Positions 1 through 7,705 of a stretch of DNA of 37,463 nt are shown here, piece by piece. The notes beneath the pieces were generated by a model. The model did no database searches. It worked only from the letters and a program-made list of their open reading frames with translations, and was not told where the DNA came from. The number at the start of each line of letters is the position of its first letter. Within the stretch, counting starts at the first letter, position 1. The DNA is from an uncultured Selenomonadaceae bacterium. GTDB taxonomy: Bacteria > Bacillota > Negativicutes > Selenomonadales > Selenomonadaceae. Where the stretch lies: NCBI GenBank assembly GCA_902777615.1, contig CACYUQ010000015.1:1-37463 (forward strand). The letters are read 5' to 3'. The translations under genes and the position numbers were made by a program.

Positions 1-1
1 C

Positions 2-1018
2 GGGGAAATCGCGGAGCTGGAGTATATGCTGACCGCGTATTTCCATTTGCGCGTGATTGAGCCATGGAACTTGGAGACGATCAAGGCGAAGGTCAAACGG
101 TGCGCGGCGTCGTGCCATTTCTCGGACAATCTGTCGGAAGAATGGGAGTTTGACGCTTACGCCGCGGCGCTTTATCGGACGGTCTGCGAGCTGAAGCACA
201 GCCCAATTCGTGTGGGATTACCTGGGGCGCCGCTTTCGGCGGGGGAAGCGCGGGTCGAATATTTCCTGTTGCTGGCGCACGAAGGCTATGGCGCGTTCGG
301 TGCGTTGCTCCGTTTTATGGCGGCGGAGGCCGGATATACGCCCGAGGAGCTTTGTGAGCATCCGGGGTTGATGACCGAGGACGAGCAAACTTACGGGCAA
401 TGCTATGACGCTTTGCTCGACCGTATGCGCGCAATTTTATCGGCGATGGACGACGAGGATTTTTCCCGCGCGTCGGCGATGAAGGCGGCGGACGGGAGCG
501 AGGACTCTGTCGGCTTGGCTTCACTTCTTTTGTGCGTTTCGGACGAGGGGGCGCGTCTCTCGGAGAGGACGTCGATTTTGACACGGTGCGTTTGGCCACG
601 GCGGACGCGGGTATTTTCCGACGATACGGAGGAGATACGTAGGCGGTTCCGAAGCGAGGCGATGAATCCGCTGTTCATGGAAGGGATGGCGGATTACGGG
701 CGGCGCGGCGCGATGGCCTTGGCGGCCTATGTGTCGCGGAGTTGCCAATGGGACGCAAGTTGTTACGGGCTGGACAGCTGGATGTATGAGGAACTGGCGC
801 AAACCTACGCGCTTTGTCCCGAGGTGCAGAGATGGATGTGCAAAGTGTGTCCGGGGGCGCTCCGTCATTTGACGGGCAGCTTGCTCACGGCGGCGCATAG
901 CCCGAGGTGGCACGCGAGCCTGAAAACGCGAATGGAACTTTTATGGTTGTATCGGTCGCTGGAAAGACCGCAAAGAACGCGGCATGACCGGACGGCAACG
1001 GAACAAAAACAGGCGTGA
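2..1018 (+). CDS. CobN/HmuS-like chelatase large subunit, C-terminal part (5' end outside window)
   Basis: The frame is open from base 2 to a TGA at 1018, so this is the last ~338 codons of a longer gene. Family members are usually over 1,200 residues. Segments resemble the C-terminus of cobaltochelatase CobN and the related BchH and HmuS proteins: an 'ELKHSPIRVGL' stretch that matches the usual ELK-S-IRDGLH motif, then 'MNPLFMEGM..YGRRGA', 'LDSWMYEELAQTY', 'CPEVQRWM' and a final 'NPWAL'-like segment (CPGALRHL). CobN inserts cobalt into hydrogenobyrinate diamide using ATP. The CobN-like HmuS proteins of heme-uptake loci act on heme instead. The flavodoxin gene next door and the lack of visible cobalamin genes make a heme or porphyrin role possible, but the sequence here cannot decide. 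The ATG at 26 is internal and not the true start. Confidence 0.8.
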   Translation, partial: GEIAELEYMLTAYFHLRVIEPWNLETIKAKVKRCAASCHFSDNLSEEWEFDAYAAALYRTVCELKHSPIRVGLPGAPLSAGEARVEYFLLLAHEGYGAFGALLRFMAAEAGYTPEELCEHPGLMTEDEQTYGQCYDALLDRMRAILSAMDDEDFSRASAMKAADGSEDSVGLASLLLCVSDEGARLSERTSILTRCVWPRRTRVFSDDTEEIRRRFRSEAMNPLFMEGMADYGRRGAMALAAYVSRSCQWDASCYGLDSWMYEELAQTYALCPEVQRWMCKVCPGALRHLTGSLLTAAHSPRWHASLKTRMELLWLYRSLERPQRTRHDRTATEQKQA

Positions 1019-1021
1019 GGT

Positions 1022-1058
1022 AAAAGGTTCGACGGGAACATCCCCGCCGGGCCTTTTT
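1022..1058 (+). terminator. Intrinsic terminator after the CobN-like gene
   Basis: An AAAAGG...CCTTTT outer pairing encloses a CGACGGG/CCCGCCG stem with one mismatch. A run of five T follows. It lies four bases past the stop codon. Confidence 0.75.
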
Positions 1059-1063
1059 GTCTC

Positions 1064-1092
1064 TTGCGCCCTTGTCCGCGTCTCTATACAAT
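1064..1092 (+). promoter_or_regulatory. Putative sigma-A promoter for the flavodoxin gene
   Basis: TTGCGC at 1064-1069 and TACAAT at 1087-1092 are separated by 17 bases. The promoter lies right behind the terminator and upstream of the long inverted repeat, which would then be in the transcribed leader. Confidence 0.5.
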
Positions 1093-1117
1093 ATAGAAAG
1101 ATTGGAATATGTCGGTG

Positions 1118-1176
1118 CAAAAAATTTTGAAGTAAGAAAAACAAGAAATCATATTTTCTTACCGCAGAATTTTTTG
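1118..1176. repeat. Long A/T-rich inverted repeat in flavodoxin leader
   Basis: Two 23-base arms (1118-1140 and 1154-1176) pair at 21 positions, counting one G-T, around a 13-base loop. The inner nine pairs (GTAAGAAAA/TTTTCTTAC) are perfect. No T-run follows directly, so it is not a classic terminator. It could be an operator, an mRNA structure controlling the flavodoxin, or a small mobile-element remnant. Confidence 0.75.
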
Positions 1177-1225
1177 AAGCTCGTTTTGATGTGTTTTTCC
1201 GATGTGTACAGAAAGGAGAATTGTC

Positions 1226-1747
1226 GTGAATCGTTGGTTGGTCGTGTATTCGTCCGTCACGGGGAATACGAAGAAGGTGGCGGAGACGTTTTGCGAGGCT
1301 GTGGGCGGGACGCTGGTCCGGGTCGAGGAGGCGGAGACGCCGGAAGGATATGACGCGGTGGCGGTCGGATATTGGCTTTGGCGCGGCGGCCCAGACCCGA
1401 AAACGGCGGCGTATCTTGCGCGGCTTTCCGGCGTGAACGTGGCGCTTTTCGAGACGCACTCGGCGGACAATCGGAGCGAGCACACGGTCACGGCGTTCGC
1501 ACGGGCGGCGGCGTGCCTCGGAAAAGATTGCCGCGTGTTGAACGTGTTCGAGTGCCAGGGACAGGTACCGGAGGCAACGCGTGAGAAGCGTGCGAAGATG
1601 GCGGCAAATGATCCTCACGCGAAATCGCAGGGCTGGAAAAATTCCATTGGGCACCCGGACGATGCCGACTTTGCGGCGGCGAAGGAATTTGCGCTTCGGA
1701 CGGACAAGAAGCTGTCGTATTTTTTGAGCAAGGAGAAAGAAAAGTAG
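1226..1747 (+). CDS. Flavodoxin family protein
   Basis: The product has 173 residues. The N-terminus 'WLVVYSSVTGNTKKVAE' is the FMN phosphate-binding loop of flavodoxins (T/S-x-T-G-N-T), and the rest fits one flavodoxin-like domain. Flavodoxins carry low-potential electrons in the cytoplasm on non-covalently bound FMN. The GTG at 1226 is chosen because AAAGGAG sits seven bases before it; an in-frame upstream ATG at 1202 lacks such a site. The gene follows the CobN-like gene, behind its own promoter and the inverted repeat. A supply of electrons to a chelatase or heme-processing partner is conceivable, but that is inference from position only. Confidence 0.85.
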   Translation: MNRWLVVYSSVTGNTKKVAETFCEAVGGTLVRVEEAETPEGYDAVAVGYWLWRGGPDPKTAAYLARLSGVNVALFETHSADNRSEHTVTAFARAAACLGKDCRVLNVFECQGQVPEATREKRAKMAANDPHAKSQGWKNSIGHPDDADFAAAKEFALRTDKKLSYFLSKEKEK

Positions 1748-1752
1748 AGAGA

Positions 1753-1773
1753 ACCGGCTTACCCGGTGCTTTC
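1753..1773 (+). terminator. Weak terminator-like hairpin after the flavodoxin gene
   Basis: ACCGG (1753-1757) and CCGGT (1763-1767) form a five-pair stem followed by the T-rich GCTTTCTT. The stem is short, so its strength is doubtful. Confidence 0.35.
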
Positions 1774-1802
1774 TTGACAGTTTTCCCGTCTTTCGTTATG
1801 AT
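1774..1802 (+). promoter_or_regulatory. Consensus sigma-A promoter of the purine operon
   Basis: A perfect TTGACA (1774-1779) and TATGAT (1797-1802) are spaced by exactly 17 bases. Transcription would start near 1809, leaving a leader of about 45 bases before purE. That is too short for a purine riboswitch, and none is seen. Confidence 0.9.
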
Positions 1803-1852
1803 GTAATGTGGAGTTTGTGGAACAGATTCATCGTATCGGGAGATGGTTTTGG

Positions 1853-2338
1853 ATGAAGGTTTCTATTATTATTGGAAGCGATTCAGATTGGCCTGTCATG
1901 AAGCCGGCGGCGGAGACACTGAAGCAGTTCGGCGTGGAGGCCGAGGTGACGGTGGCTTCGGCGCATCGCACGCCCGCGCGGGTAGAGCAGTTTGTAAAGT
2001 CGGCTCCGGAGCGCGGCGTCGGCGCGTTCATCGCGGCGGCGGGCGGCGCTGCTCATTTGGCGGGCGTAGTGGCGAGCCATACGGTATTGCCGGTCATCGG
2101 CGTGCCAATCAATGCGACGCCGCTGAACGGCTTGGACGCGCTTTTGGCGACGGTCCAGATGCCGTCGGGCATTCCCGTGGCGACTATGGCGGTCAACGGC
2201 GCGAAGAACGCCGCGCTTTTTGCCGTGCAGATTTTGGCGGTAAAGGACGCGAAGCTTTCGGAGGCTCTCAAAGATCATCGGGAAGCATTGGCAAAGGAAG
2301 TAGAGAAAAAAGCAGCTCATGTCGCATCCCAGCTGTAA
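1853..2338 (+). CDS. purE: N5-carboxyaminoimidazole ribonucleotide mutase, PurE class I
   Basis: The product is 161 residues, the normal length for bacterial PurE. It moves the carboxylate of N5-CAIR to give CAIR in de novo purine synthesis. Visible landmarks are the GSDSDWPVM substrate loop near the N-terminus, the SAHRTP motif, the glycine-rich [12 protein letters not shown] segment and LPVIGVPI. The ATG at 1853 is chosen because upstream in-frame starts lie at or before the expected transcription start. No purK is seen in the operon, so N5-CAIR must be made by a gene elsewhere or the enzyme may use another route. The last codons and the stop codon lie inside a strong terminator-like hairpin. 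Confidence 0.95.
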   Translation: MKVSIIIGSDSDWPVMKPAAETLKQFGVEAEVTVASAHRTPARVEQFVKSAPERGVGAFIAAAGGAAHLAGVVASHTVLPVIGVPINATPLNGLDALLATVQMPSGIPVATMAVNGAKNAALFAVQILAVKDAKLSEALKDHREALAKEVEKKAAHVASQL

Positions 2339-2370
2339 GCATTTGGGGGATGCGGCACGGGCTGCTTTTT
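2308..2370 (+). terminator. Strong hairpin with T-run overlapping the end of purE
   Basis: The arm at 2308-2330, within the last purE codons, pairs with 2347-2369 over 22 of 23 positions, counting two G-T pairs. The stem ends in five T at 2366-2370. The purE stop codon at 2336-2338 sits in the loop. A ribosome finishing purE would cover the left arm, so read-through into purC may depend on translation. The structure is visible; the regulatory role is inferred. Confidence 0.8.
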
Positions 2371-2414
2371 GCACTTTAATTTTATATTGAAAGAAATTGG
2401 AGGAACAGGAAAGA

Positions 2415-3128
2415 ATGGAAAAGAAAGAGGCTCTTTACGAAGGCAAGGCAAAGATCATGTACGCGACGGACAAGGCAGACGAGCTGCTTGTTTATTACAA
2501 GGACGACGCGACGGCGGGCAACGGCGCGAAGAAGGGCACCATCGCCGACAAGGGCGTCATGAACAACAAGATGACGGAGTTTTTCTTTAATCTGCTTGAA
2601 AAAGAAGGCGTGAAGACGCATCTCGTCAAAGTGACGAGCGATCGTGAAATGCTGGTCAAGAAGCTCGATATGATTCCGTTGGAGGTCATCGTGCGGAACG
2701 TGGCGGCAGGCAGCTTTTCCCAGCGCTTTGGCGTGAAAGAAGGCACGCCGCTGAAGATTTCGACGGTGGAGTTCTGCTACAAGAACGACGACCTCGGCGA
2801 TCCGTTCATGAACAATTATCATATCGCGGCGTTGGGCCTTGCGACGGCGGAGGAAGTCGCCAAGGTGGAGAAGCTGGCGCTGAAGGTCAATGATGTTTTG
2901 AAGGCGTTCCTGAAACAGAAGAAGGTCGATCTGATTGACTTTAAGTTGGAATTCGGTCGTCTCAACGGACAAATTGTACTCGGCGACGAGATTTCGCCGG
3001 ACAACTGCCGCTTCTGGGACAGCGATACGCATGAGAAATTGGACAAGGACCGTTTCCGTCGCGATCTCGGCAACGTGGAGGACGCGTACAAGGAAATGTT
3101 GCGCCGCCTGACGGGCGAGGAGCGCTGA
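2415..3128 (+). CDS. purC: Phosphoribosylaminoimidazole-succinocarboxamide synthase
   Basis: The product has 237 residues, typical for SAICAR synthetase, which joins aspartate to CAIR using ATP. The N-terminus '[12 protein letters not shown]' is the family hallmark and nucleotide-binding region. '[11 protein letters not shown]', 'IDFKLEFG' and '[14 protein letters not shown]' follow in the usual order. The ATG at 2415 has GGAGG 11 bases upstream; an in-frame TTG at 2397 would overlap that site. The gene lies 76 bases after purE, with the purE hairpin between, and runs straight into purM. Confidence 0.96.
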   Translation: MEKKEALYEGKAKIMYATDKADELLVYYKDDATAGNGAKKGTIADKGVMNNKMTEFFFNLLEKEGVKTHLVKVTSDREMLVKKLDMIPLEVIVRNVAAGSFSQRFGVKEGTPLKISTVEFCYKNDDLGDPFMNNYHIAALGLATAEEVAKVEKLALKVNDVLKAFLKQKKVDLIDFKLEFGRLNGQIVLGDEISPDNCRFWDSDTHEKLDKDRFRRDLGNVEDAYKEMLRRLTGEER

Positions 3129-3130
3129 CA

Positions 3131-4183
3131 ATGGGCGCGAATCTGACCTATCGCGACGCGGGCGTCGATATTGACGCCGGCAACCGCTCCGTGCAATTGA
3201 TCAAGGACAGCGTGCGGGCGACGTACCGCCCGGAAGTATTAGGCGACCTTGGCGGCTTTGGCGGCCTGTTCGCGCTCGATACGAAGAAGTTCAAGGAGCC
3301 GGTGTTGGTTTCCGGCACGGACGGCGTCGGTACGAAACTGAAGCTGGCGTTTATGTTGAACAAGCACGACACTGTCGGACAGGACGCTGTGGCCATGTGC
3401 GTCAACGATATTCTCGTGCAGGGCGCGGAGCCGCTGTTTTTCCTCGACTATCTGGCTGTGGGCAAGCTCGACCCGGAGCAGGTGGCGACGGTGGTCAAAG
3501 GCGTCGCGGCGGCCTGTAAAGAGTCCGGCTGCGCGCTGATTGGCGGCGAGACGGCGGAAATGAACGGCTTTTATCCCGACGGTGAGTACGACATTGCAGG
3601 ATTTGCCGTCGGAGCGGTGGAAAAATCGGAAATCATCACGGAAAAGCGCGTGCAGGAAGGCGATGTGCTGATTGGCTTGCCGTCCTCGGGGCTTCATTCC
3701 AACGGCTTTTCCCTCGTGCGGAAAATCGTTTTTGAGGTCAAGGGATTCAAGGGTGACGAGCATATCTCGGAGCTTGGGGACAAGACGCTGGGCGAGGTCC
3801 TTTTGACGCCGACGCGACTCTATCCGCGCGTCTGTCTGCCGTTGATTCGCGATTTCCGTCTGCACGGCATGGTGCATATAACGGGCGGCGGATTTTATGA
3901 CAATATTCCGAGGGCGCTGCCGGACAAGTTGGGCGTTGAGATTGACACGTCCGCTTGGCAGATGCCGCCGATTTTCAAGCTGCTCCAAGAATGGGGCGGC
4001 GTCGAATGGCCGGAGATGTACCGCACGTTCAATATGGGCGTTGGTATGATCTTGATTGTCGGCGCGGATGACGCCGATGCGGTGACGGCGGCGCTGGGAA
4101 AAGCGGGCGAGACGTCGTATCGGATCGGTCACGTGACGCGTGGCAAGGGCGTGACCCTCAAAGGCGGCGTGTTCCATGGCTAA
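3131..4183 (+). CDS. purM: Phosphoribosylformylglycinamidine cyclo-ligase (AIR synthetase)
   Basis: The product has 350 residues, full length for PurM, which closes the imidazole ring of FGAM with ATP to give AIR. The start '[14 protein letters not shown]' is characteristic. 'GTDGVGTKL', '[18 protein letters not shown]', 'GGETAEM' and '[13 protein letters not shown]' mark the conserved core. It begins two bases after the purC stop, with GAGGAG inside the end of purC as its ribosome binding site. It overlaps purN by eight bases. In relatives purF often sits between purC and purM; it is missing here. Confidence 0.96.
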   Translation: MGANLTYRDAGVDIDAGNRSVQLIKDSVRATYRPEVLGDLGGFGGLFALDTKKFKEPVLVSGTDGVGTKLKLAFMLNKHDTVGQDAVAMCVNDILVQGAEPLFFLDYLAVGKLDPEQVATVVKGVAAACKESGCALIGGETAEMNGFYPDGEYDIAGFAVGAVEKSEIITEKRVQEGDVLIGLPSSGLHSNGFSLVRKIVFEVKGFKGDEHISELGDKTLGEVLLTPTRLYPRVCLPLIRDFRLHGMVHITGGGFYDNIPRALPDKLGVEIDTSAWQMPPIFKLLQEWGGVEWPEMYRTFNMGVGMILIVGADDADAVTAALGKAGETSYRIGHVTRGKGVTLKGGVFHG

Positions 4184-4793
4184 AGAGATATTAGGCGTGC
4201 TTTGCTCTGGGCGCGGTACGAATTTGCAGTCGATTTTGGCGGCGGTGGACAGCGGGCAGATTCCCGCGCCTGTCGGTGTAGTGTTGACGGACAAACCCGA
4301 CGCGAAGGCGCTGGAACGCGCGGAAAAGGCGGGTATCCCGCATTTCTGCGTCGACCGCAAACAGTACGCGGGCAAGCAAGCTTTCGAGGAAGCATTGGTT
4401 GAAAAATTACGGGCGCATGGTGTCACGTTGGTCATTCTCGCGGGGTTCATGCGAATATTGAGCCCGTATTTTGTGCATGAATTTTCGGGGCGGATTTTGA
4501 ACATCCATCCGTCCCTCCTGCCGTCCTTCGGAGGTGCCCACGCCCATCGGGACGTGCTGGCATACGGTGTCAAAGTATCGGGGTGTACGATTCACTTTGT
4601 GGACGAGGGCATGGACTCCGGCCCGATCATCTTGCAGACGGCAGTGCCGGTGCTGGATGACGACGATGAGGATACGTTGGCTGCGAGGGTTTTGGAGCAG
4701 GAGCACAAACTGTATCCGAGAGCGATTGAGCTCTTTTTGAATGGCAAGCTGAATATCGAAGGCCGGAAAGTGCGGATTATGGAATCAATTTGA
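4176..4793 (+). CDS. purN: Phosphoribosylglycinamide formyltransferase (10-formyl-THF type)
   Basis: The product has 205 residues, the usual PurN length. It transfers a formyl group from 10-formyltetrahydrofolate to GAR. '[13 protein letters not shown]' is the phosphate-binding N-terminus. '[14 protein letters not shown]' and '[18 protein letters not shown]' carry the catalytic Asn-His pair, and '[17 protein letters not shown]' carries the catalytic Asp. The start ATG overlaps the end of purM (ATGGCTAA), a sign of translational coupling. Confidence 0.96.
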   Translation: MAKEILGVLCSGRGTNLQSILAAVDSGQIPAPVGVVLTDKPDAKALERAEKAGIPHFCVDRKQYAGKQAFEEALVEKLRAHGVTLVILAGFMRILSPYFVHEFSGRILNIHPSLLPSFGGAHAHRDVLAYGVKVSGCTIHFVDEGMDSGPIILQTAVPVLDDDDEDTLAARVLEQEHKLYPRAIELFLNGKLNIEGRKVRIMESI

Positions 4794-4806
4794 GGGAGGC
4801 GCGGTT

Positions 4807-5400
4807 ATGAAAATCAAGCGGGCGTTAATCAGCGTTTCGGACAAGACGGGCGTCGTGGAGTTTGCGAAAAAGCTGAACGCGGCGGGCGTCGAAATCGTTT
4901 CCACGGGCGGTACGATGCGCGCACTGAAGGAGGCGGGGATCCCCGTGCTCTATGTCAGTGACGTGACGGGATTTCCGGAGATCATGGACGGGCGCGTCAA
5001 GACGCTGAACCCGTATATCCACGGAGGTATCCTCGCGGTGCGGGATAACCCGACGCATCAGCAGGCGATGAAGGAGCATAAGATTACAGGCATCGATCTC
5101 GTGGCGGTTAATCTCTATCCGTTCAAGGAGACAATTGCAAAGCCGGACGTAACGCTGGCAGAGGCTATCGAAAATATCGATATCGGCGGTCCGGCGATGA
5201 TTCGTGCGGCGGCGAAAAATTTCAAGTTCGTCACGGTAGTGACGAATCCCGCGCGCTATGATGAAGTGGCGGAAGCGATTCTTTCCGAGGGCACGACCAG
5301 CGGAATGCTCCGCATGAGACTCGCGCAGGAAGCGTTCGCGCATACCGCGGATTATGACGCGCATATCCAAGCGTATTTAAAAGAGCAAATCGAGAAGTAA
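4807..5400 (+). CDS. purH: Stand-alone IMP cyclohydrolase (N-terminal half of PurH only)
   Basis: The product has 197 residues and begins '[19 protein letters not shown]', the typical start of PurH. It matches the MGS-like IMP cyclohydrolase domain throughout: STGGT, '[20 protein letters not shown]', '[10 protein letters not shown]', '[15 protein letters not shown]'. It stops in the usual inter-domain linker. Ordinary PurH is about 510 residues and also carries the AICAR transformylase domain, which is absent. The frame closes cleanly with TAA, and purD starts 16 bases later with no leftover transformylase sequence, so this looks like a genuine one-domain gene and not a recent break. The formyl transfer step must be encoded elsewhere. 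Confidence 0.92.
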   Translation: MKIKRALISVSDKTGVVEFAKKLNAAGVEIVSTGGTMRALKEAGIPVLYVSDVTGFPEIMDGRVKTLNPYIHGGILAVRDNPTHQQAMKEHKITGIDLVAVNLYPFKETIAKPDVTLAEAIENIDIGGPAMIRAAAKNFKFVTVVTNPARYDEVAEAILSEGTTSGMLRMRLAQEAFAHTADYDAHIQAYLKEQIEK

Positions 5401-5416
5401 GGGGGCGAAAAGCTCT

Positions 5417-6694
5417 ATGAATTTATTACTGATCGGCAGCGGCGGGCGCGAGCACGCGCTGGCGTGGAAGCTCAGCCAAAGTGTACATACGGATAAGCTT
5501 TACGCCGTTCCGGGCAATCCGGGCATCGCGAATTTTGCCGAGTGCATTTCCGGTGTTTCGATTGAAGACAACGACGCGATTGTCGCGTTGGCAAAGGAAA
5601 AAAATATCGATCTCGTAGTGGTCGGTCCAGAAGTGCCGCTCGTGAACGGCGTGGTCGACGCGCTGACGGCGGCAGGCATCAAGGCGTTTGGACCGACGAA
5701 AGACGCCGCCGAGCTGGAAGGATCGAAGATTTACGCGAAGGTCGTCATGCGTCGTTATAAGATACCGACGGCTCGCAGCGAAGTCTTTGGCGACCCGTCC
5801 CGCGCTCATGTCTATGTCCGTCAGATGAGGCAGCCTTTTGCAATTAAGGCAGATGGCCTTGCGGCGGGTAAAGGTGTTATTCTTACGAAAACGGTGGATG
5901 AGGCAATCGAGGCTATCGACCTTTTAATGAAAGAAAAAGCTTTCGGCGATGCAGGAAACCGCGTTGTTATCGAAGAGTTCATGGAAGGCGAAGAAGCCTC
6001 TATGCTGGCGTTTACCGACGGTGAGACCATCGTTGCGATGCCCGCCTCGCAGGACCACAAGCGGGTCAACGACGGCGACGAGGGACTGAATACGGGCGGC
6101 ATGGGCGCTTATGCGCCGGCGCCGGTCATCACGCCGGAGCTTCAAGAGCGCGTGATGGAGGAAATATTAAAGCCGACCATCGAGGGCATGAAAAAGGAAG
6201 GACGCCCGTTTAAGGGCTGCTTATATGCAGGGCTGATGATTACCGCGAAAGGCCCGAAAGTGGTCGAGTTCAACGCTCGTTTCGGCGACCCGGAGACGCA
6301 GGTGGTACTGCCGCTCTTGAAGAGCGATCTCGTCGAGGTCATGCTGGCCTGTGTGGATGGGAAGCTCGCGGAGACGAAGGTCGAATGGTCGGACGAGGCG
6401 GCGGTTTCGGTGGTCATGGCTTCGGGCGGCTATCCGGGCGACTATGAGAAAGGCAAGGAAATCAAAGGCGTTGCCGACGCCGAAGCGATGGGTGCGTTGG
6501 TGTTCCACGCGGGCACGGCGGAGCAAGACGGAACCGTCGTTACGTCGGGCGGTCGCGTGCTGAATGTGGTCGGCGTCGCGAAGGACATTCCCGAAGCGGT
6601 CAAAAAAGCTTACGCGGGCGTCGAAAAAATTTCCTTCGACGGCGCGCACTATCGAAAAGATATCGCGCATCGAGCGTTGGAAAGATTGCAATAG
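5417..6694 (+). CDS. purD: Phosphoribosylamine-glycine ligase (GAR synthetase)
   Basis: The product has 425 residues, complete for PurD, an ATP-grasp enzyme joining glycine to phosphoribosylamine. It begins 'LLIGSGGREHALAWKL'. 'VVGPEVPLVNGVVD', 'GLAAGKGVI' (ATP-grasp loop), 'PASQDHKRVNDGDEGLNTGGMGAY' (only partly quoted elsewhere) and 'EFNARFGDPETQ' (metal and ATP ligands) are present in order. It is the last gene of the purine operon and is followed by a GC-rich hairpin. Confidence 0.96.
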   Translation: MNLLLIGSGGREHALAWKLSQSVHTDKLYAVPGNPGIANFAECISGVSIEDNDAIVALAKEKNIDLVVVGPEVPLVNGVVDALTAAGIKAFGPTKDAAELEGSKIYAKVVMRRYKIPTARSEVFGDPSRAHVYVRQMRQPFAIKADGLAAGKGVILTKTVDEAIEAIDLLMKEKAFGDAGNRVVIEEFMEGEEASMLAFTDGETIVAMPASQDHKRVNDGDEGLNTGGMGAYAPAPVITPELQERVMEEILKPTIEGMKKEGRPFKGCLYAGLMITAKGPKVVEFNARFGDPETQVVLPLLKSDLVEVMLACVDGKLAETKVEWSDEAAVSVVMASGGYPGDYEKGKEIKGVADAEAMGALVFHAGTAEQDGTVVTSGGRVLNVVGVAKDIPEAVKKAYAGVEKISFDGAHYRKDIAHRALERLQ

Positions 6695-6710
6695 AATTTG
6701 AACGAGGACA

Positions 6711-6748
6711 AACGGGCGGGAGCGATAAAATTTTCGTTTCCGCCCGTT
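6711..6748 (+). terminator. Hairpin after purD
   Basis: AACGGGCGG and CCGCCCGTT close a stem with a few mismatches lower down (6711-6725 with 6733-6748). A pure T-run is lacking, so it may terminate only partly. Its right foot overlaps the -35 box of the rpsB promoter. Confidence 0.55.
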
Positions 6749-6775
6749 GCATTTGGTTGCCCTATATGATATAAT
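6747..6775 (+). promoter_or_regulatory. Sigma-A promoter of rpsB
   Basis: TTGCAT (6747-6752) and a perfect TATAAT (6770-6775) are 17 bases apart. The transcript would have a leader of about 100 bases (6782-6880) before rpsB. I see no recognised riboswitch in that leader, though S2 autoregulation through it is possible. Confidence 0.85.
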
Positions 6776-6880
6776 GCCCTGCAGTGTGAAAACGCACGCG
6801 CGTCGATCGTCGTGCTGTTCCTTGTTTTCAAGGTGAAGCGGCGGATGAAACGCGCGGAGGAAAAAACAGGAGGTAGTATC

Positions 6881-7603
6881 ATGGCAGTTATTTCAATGAA
6901 GCAGCTTTTGGAGGCGGGCGTCCACTTCGGTCATCAGACGCGCCGTTGGAACCCGAAGATGGCGAAGTACATCTTCACGGAGCGCAACGGTATCTACATC
7001 ATCGACTTGCAGAAGACGGTCCGCAAGGTAGACGAGGCGTTTAATTTTATTCGCAGCGTCGCGCAGGAAGGTAAGAAGGTTCTGTTCGTCGGCACGAAGA
7101 AGCAGGCGCAGGAGGCTGTGAAGGAAGAAGCGACCCGCGCGGGCATGTTCTATGTCAACGAGCGCTGGCTTGGCGGTATGCTGACGAACTTCCAGACAAT
7201 CCAGAAGCGCATCAAGCGTCTGAAGCAACTTGAGCAGATGGAGCAGGACGGTACGTTCGAGGTGCTGACGAAGAAGGAAGTGCTCGCGCTTCGTCATGAG
7301 ATGGAGAAGCTTGAGAAGTTCCTCGGTGGCATTAAGGAGATGAACCGCCTGCCGGGCGCACTCTACGTCGTCGATCCGCGCAAGGAGCGCATTGCCGTCG
7401 CGGAGGCTCGCAAGCTGAACATTCCTATCGTCGCTATCGTCGATACGAACTGTGATCCGGACGAGATTGATTATGTGATTCCGGGCAACGACGACGCGAT
7501 TCGTGCGGTGCGTCTGTTGACGGGGCGCATGGCGGACGCCGTCATCGAAGGCAGCCACGGTCAGGAAGAGAATGCGGAAGCGGCGGACAAAGACGCTGAG
7601 TAA
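6881..7603 (+). CDS. rpsB: 30S ribosomal protein S2
   Basis: The product has 240 residues and begins '[25 protein letters not shown]', the classic S2 N-terminus; only its opening is quoted as a landmark. 'YIIDLQKT', '[10 protein letters not shown]', '[12 protein letters not shown]', '[11 protein letters not shown]' and '[10 protein letters not shown]' follow. The ATG at 6881 has AGGAGGT nine bases before it; in-frame upstream codons lack a good site. S2 binds the small subunit late in assembly. The acidic C-terminal tail is normal for the family. Confidence 0.97.
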   Translation: MAVISMKQLLEAGVHFGHQTRRWNPKMAKYIFTERNGIYIIDLQKTVRKVDEAFNFIRSVAQEGKKVLFVGTKKQAQEAVKEEATRAGMFYVNERWLGGMLTNFQTIQKRIKRLKQLEQMEQDGTFEVLTKKEVLALRHEMEKLEKFLGGIKEMNRLPGALYVVDPRKERIAVAEARKLNIPIVAIVDTNCDPDEIDYVIPGNDDAIRAVRLLTGRMADAVIEGSHGQEENAEAADKDAE

Positions 7604-7615
7604 TAGGAAACATCA

Positions 7616-7650
7616 GGGGTAAGGGACACGTTATCCCTTGCCCTTTTCTT
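7616..7650 (+). terminator. Intrinsic terminator between rpsB and tsf
   Basis: GGGTAAGGGA (7617-7626) pairs with TCCCTTGCCC (7634-7643) with one G-T pair. TTTTCTTT follows. It probably lowers tsf expression relative to rpsB, as partial termination does in this gene pair in other bacteria. Confidence 0.75.
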
Positions 7651-7705
7651 TGCAAAAAATTGTCGTGGGGAATTACCCCGGTAGACGGAAAGAGGGAAAA
7701 GAAAT

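Noticed and set aside
1803-1852. Purine riboswitch before purE
   Set aside because: The leader is only about 45 bases, and no aptamer-like fold is seen.
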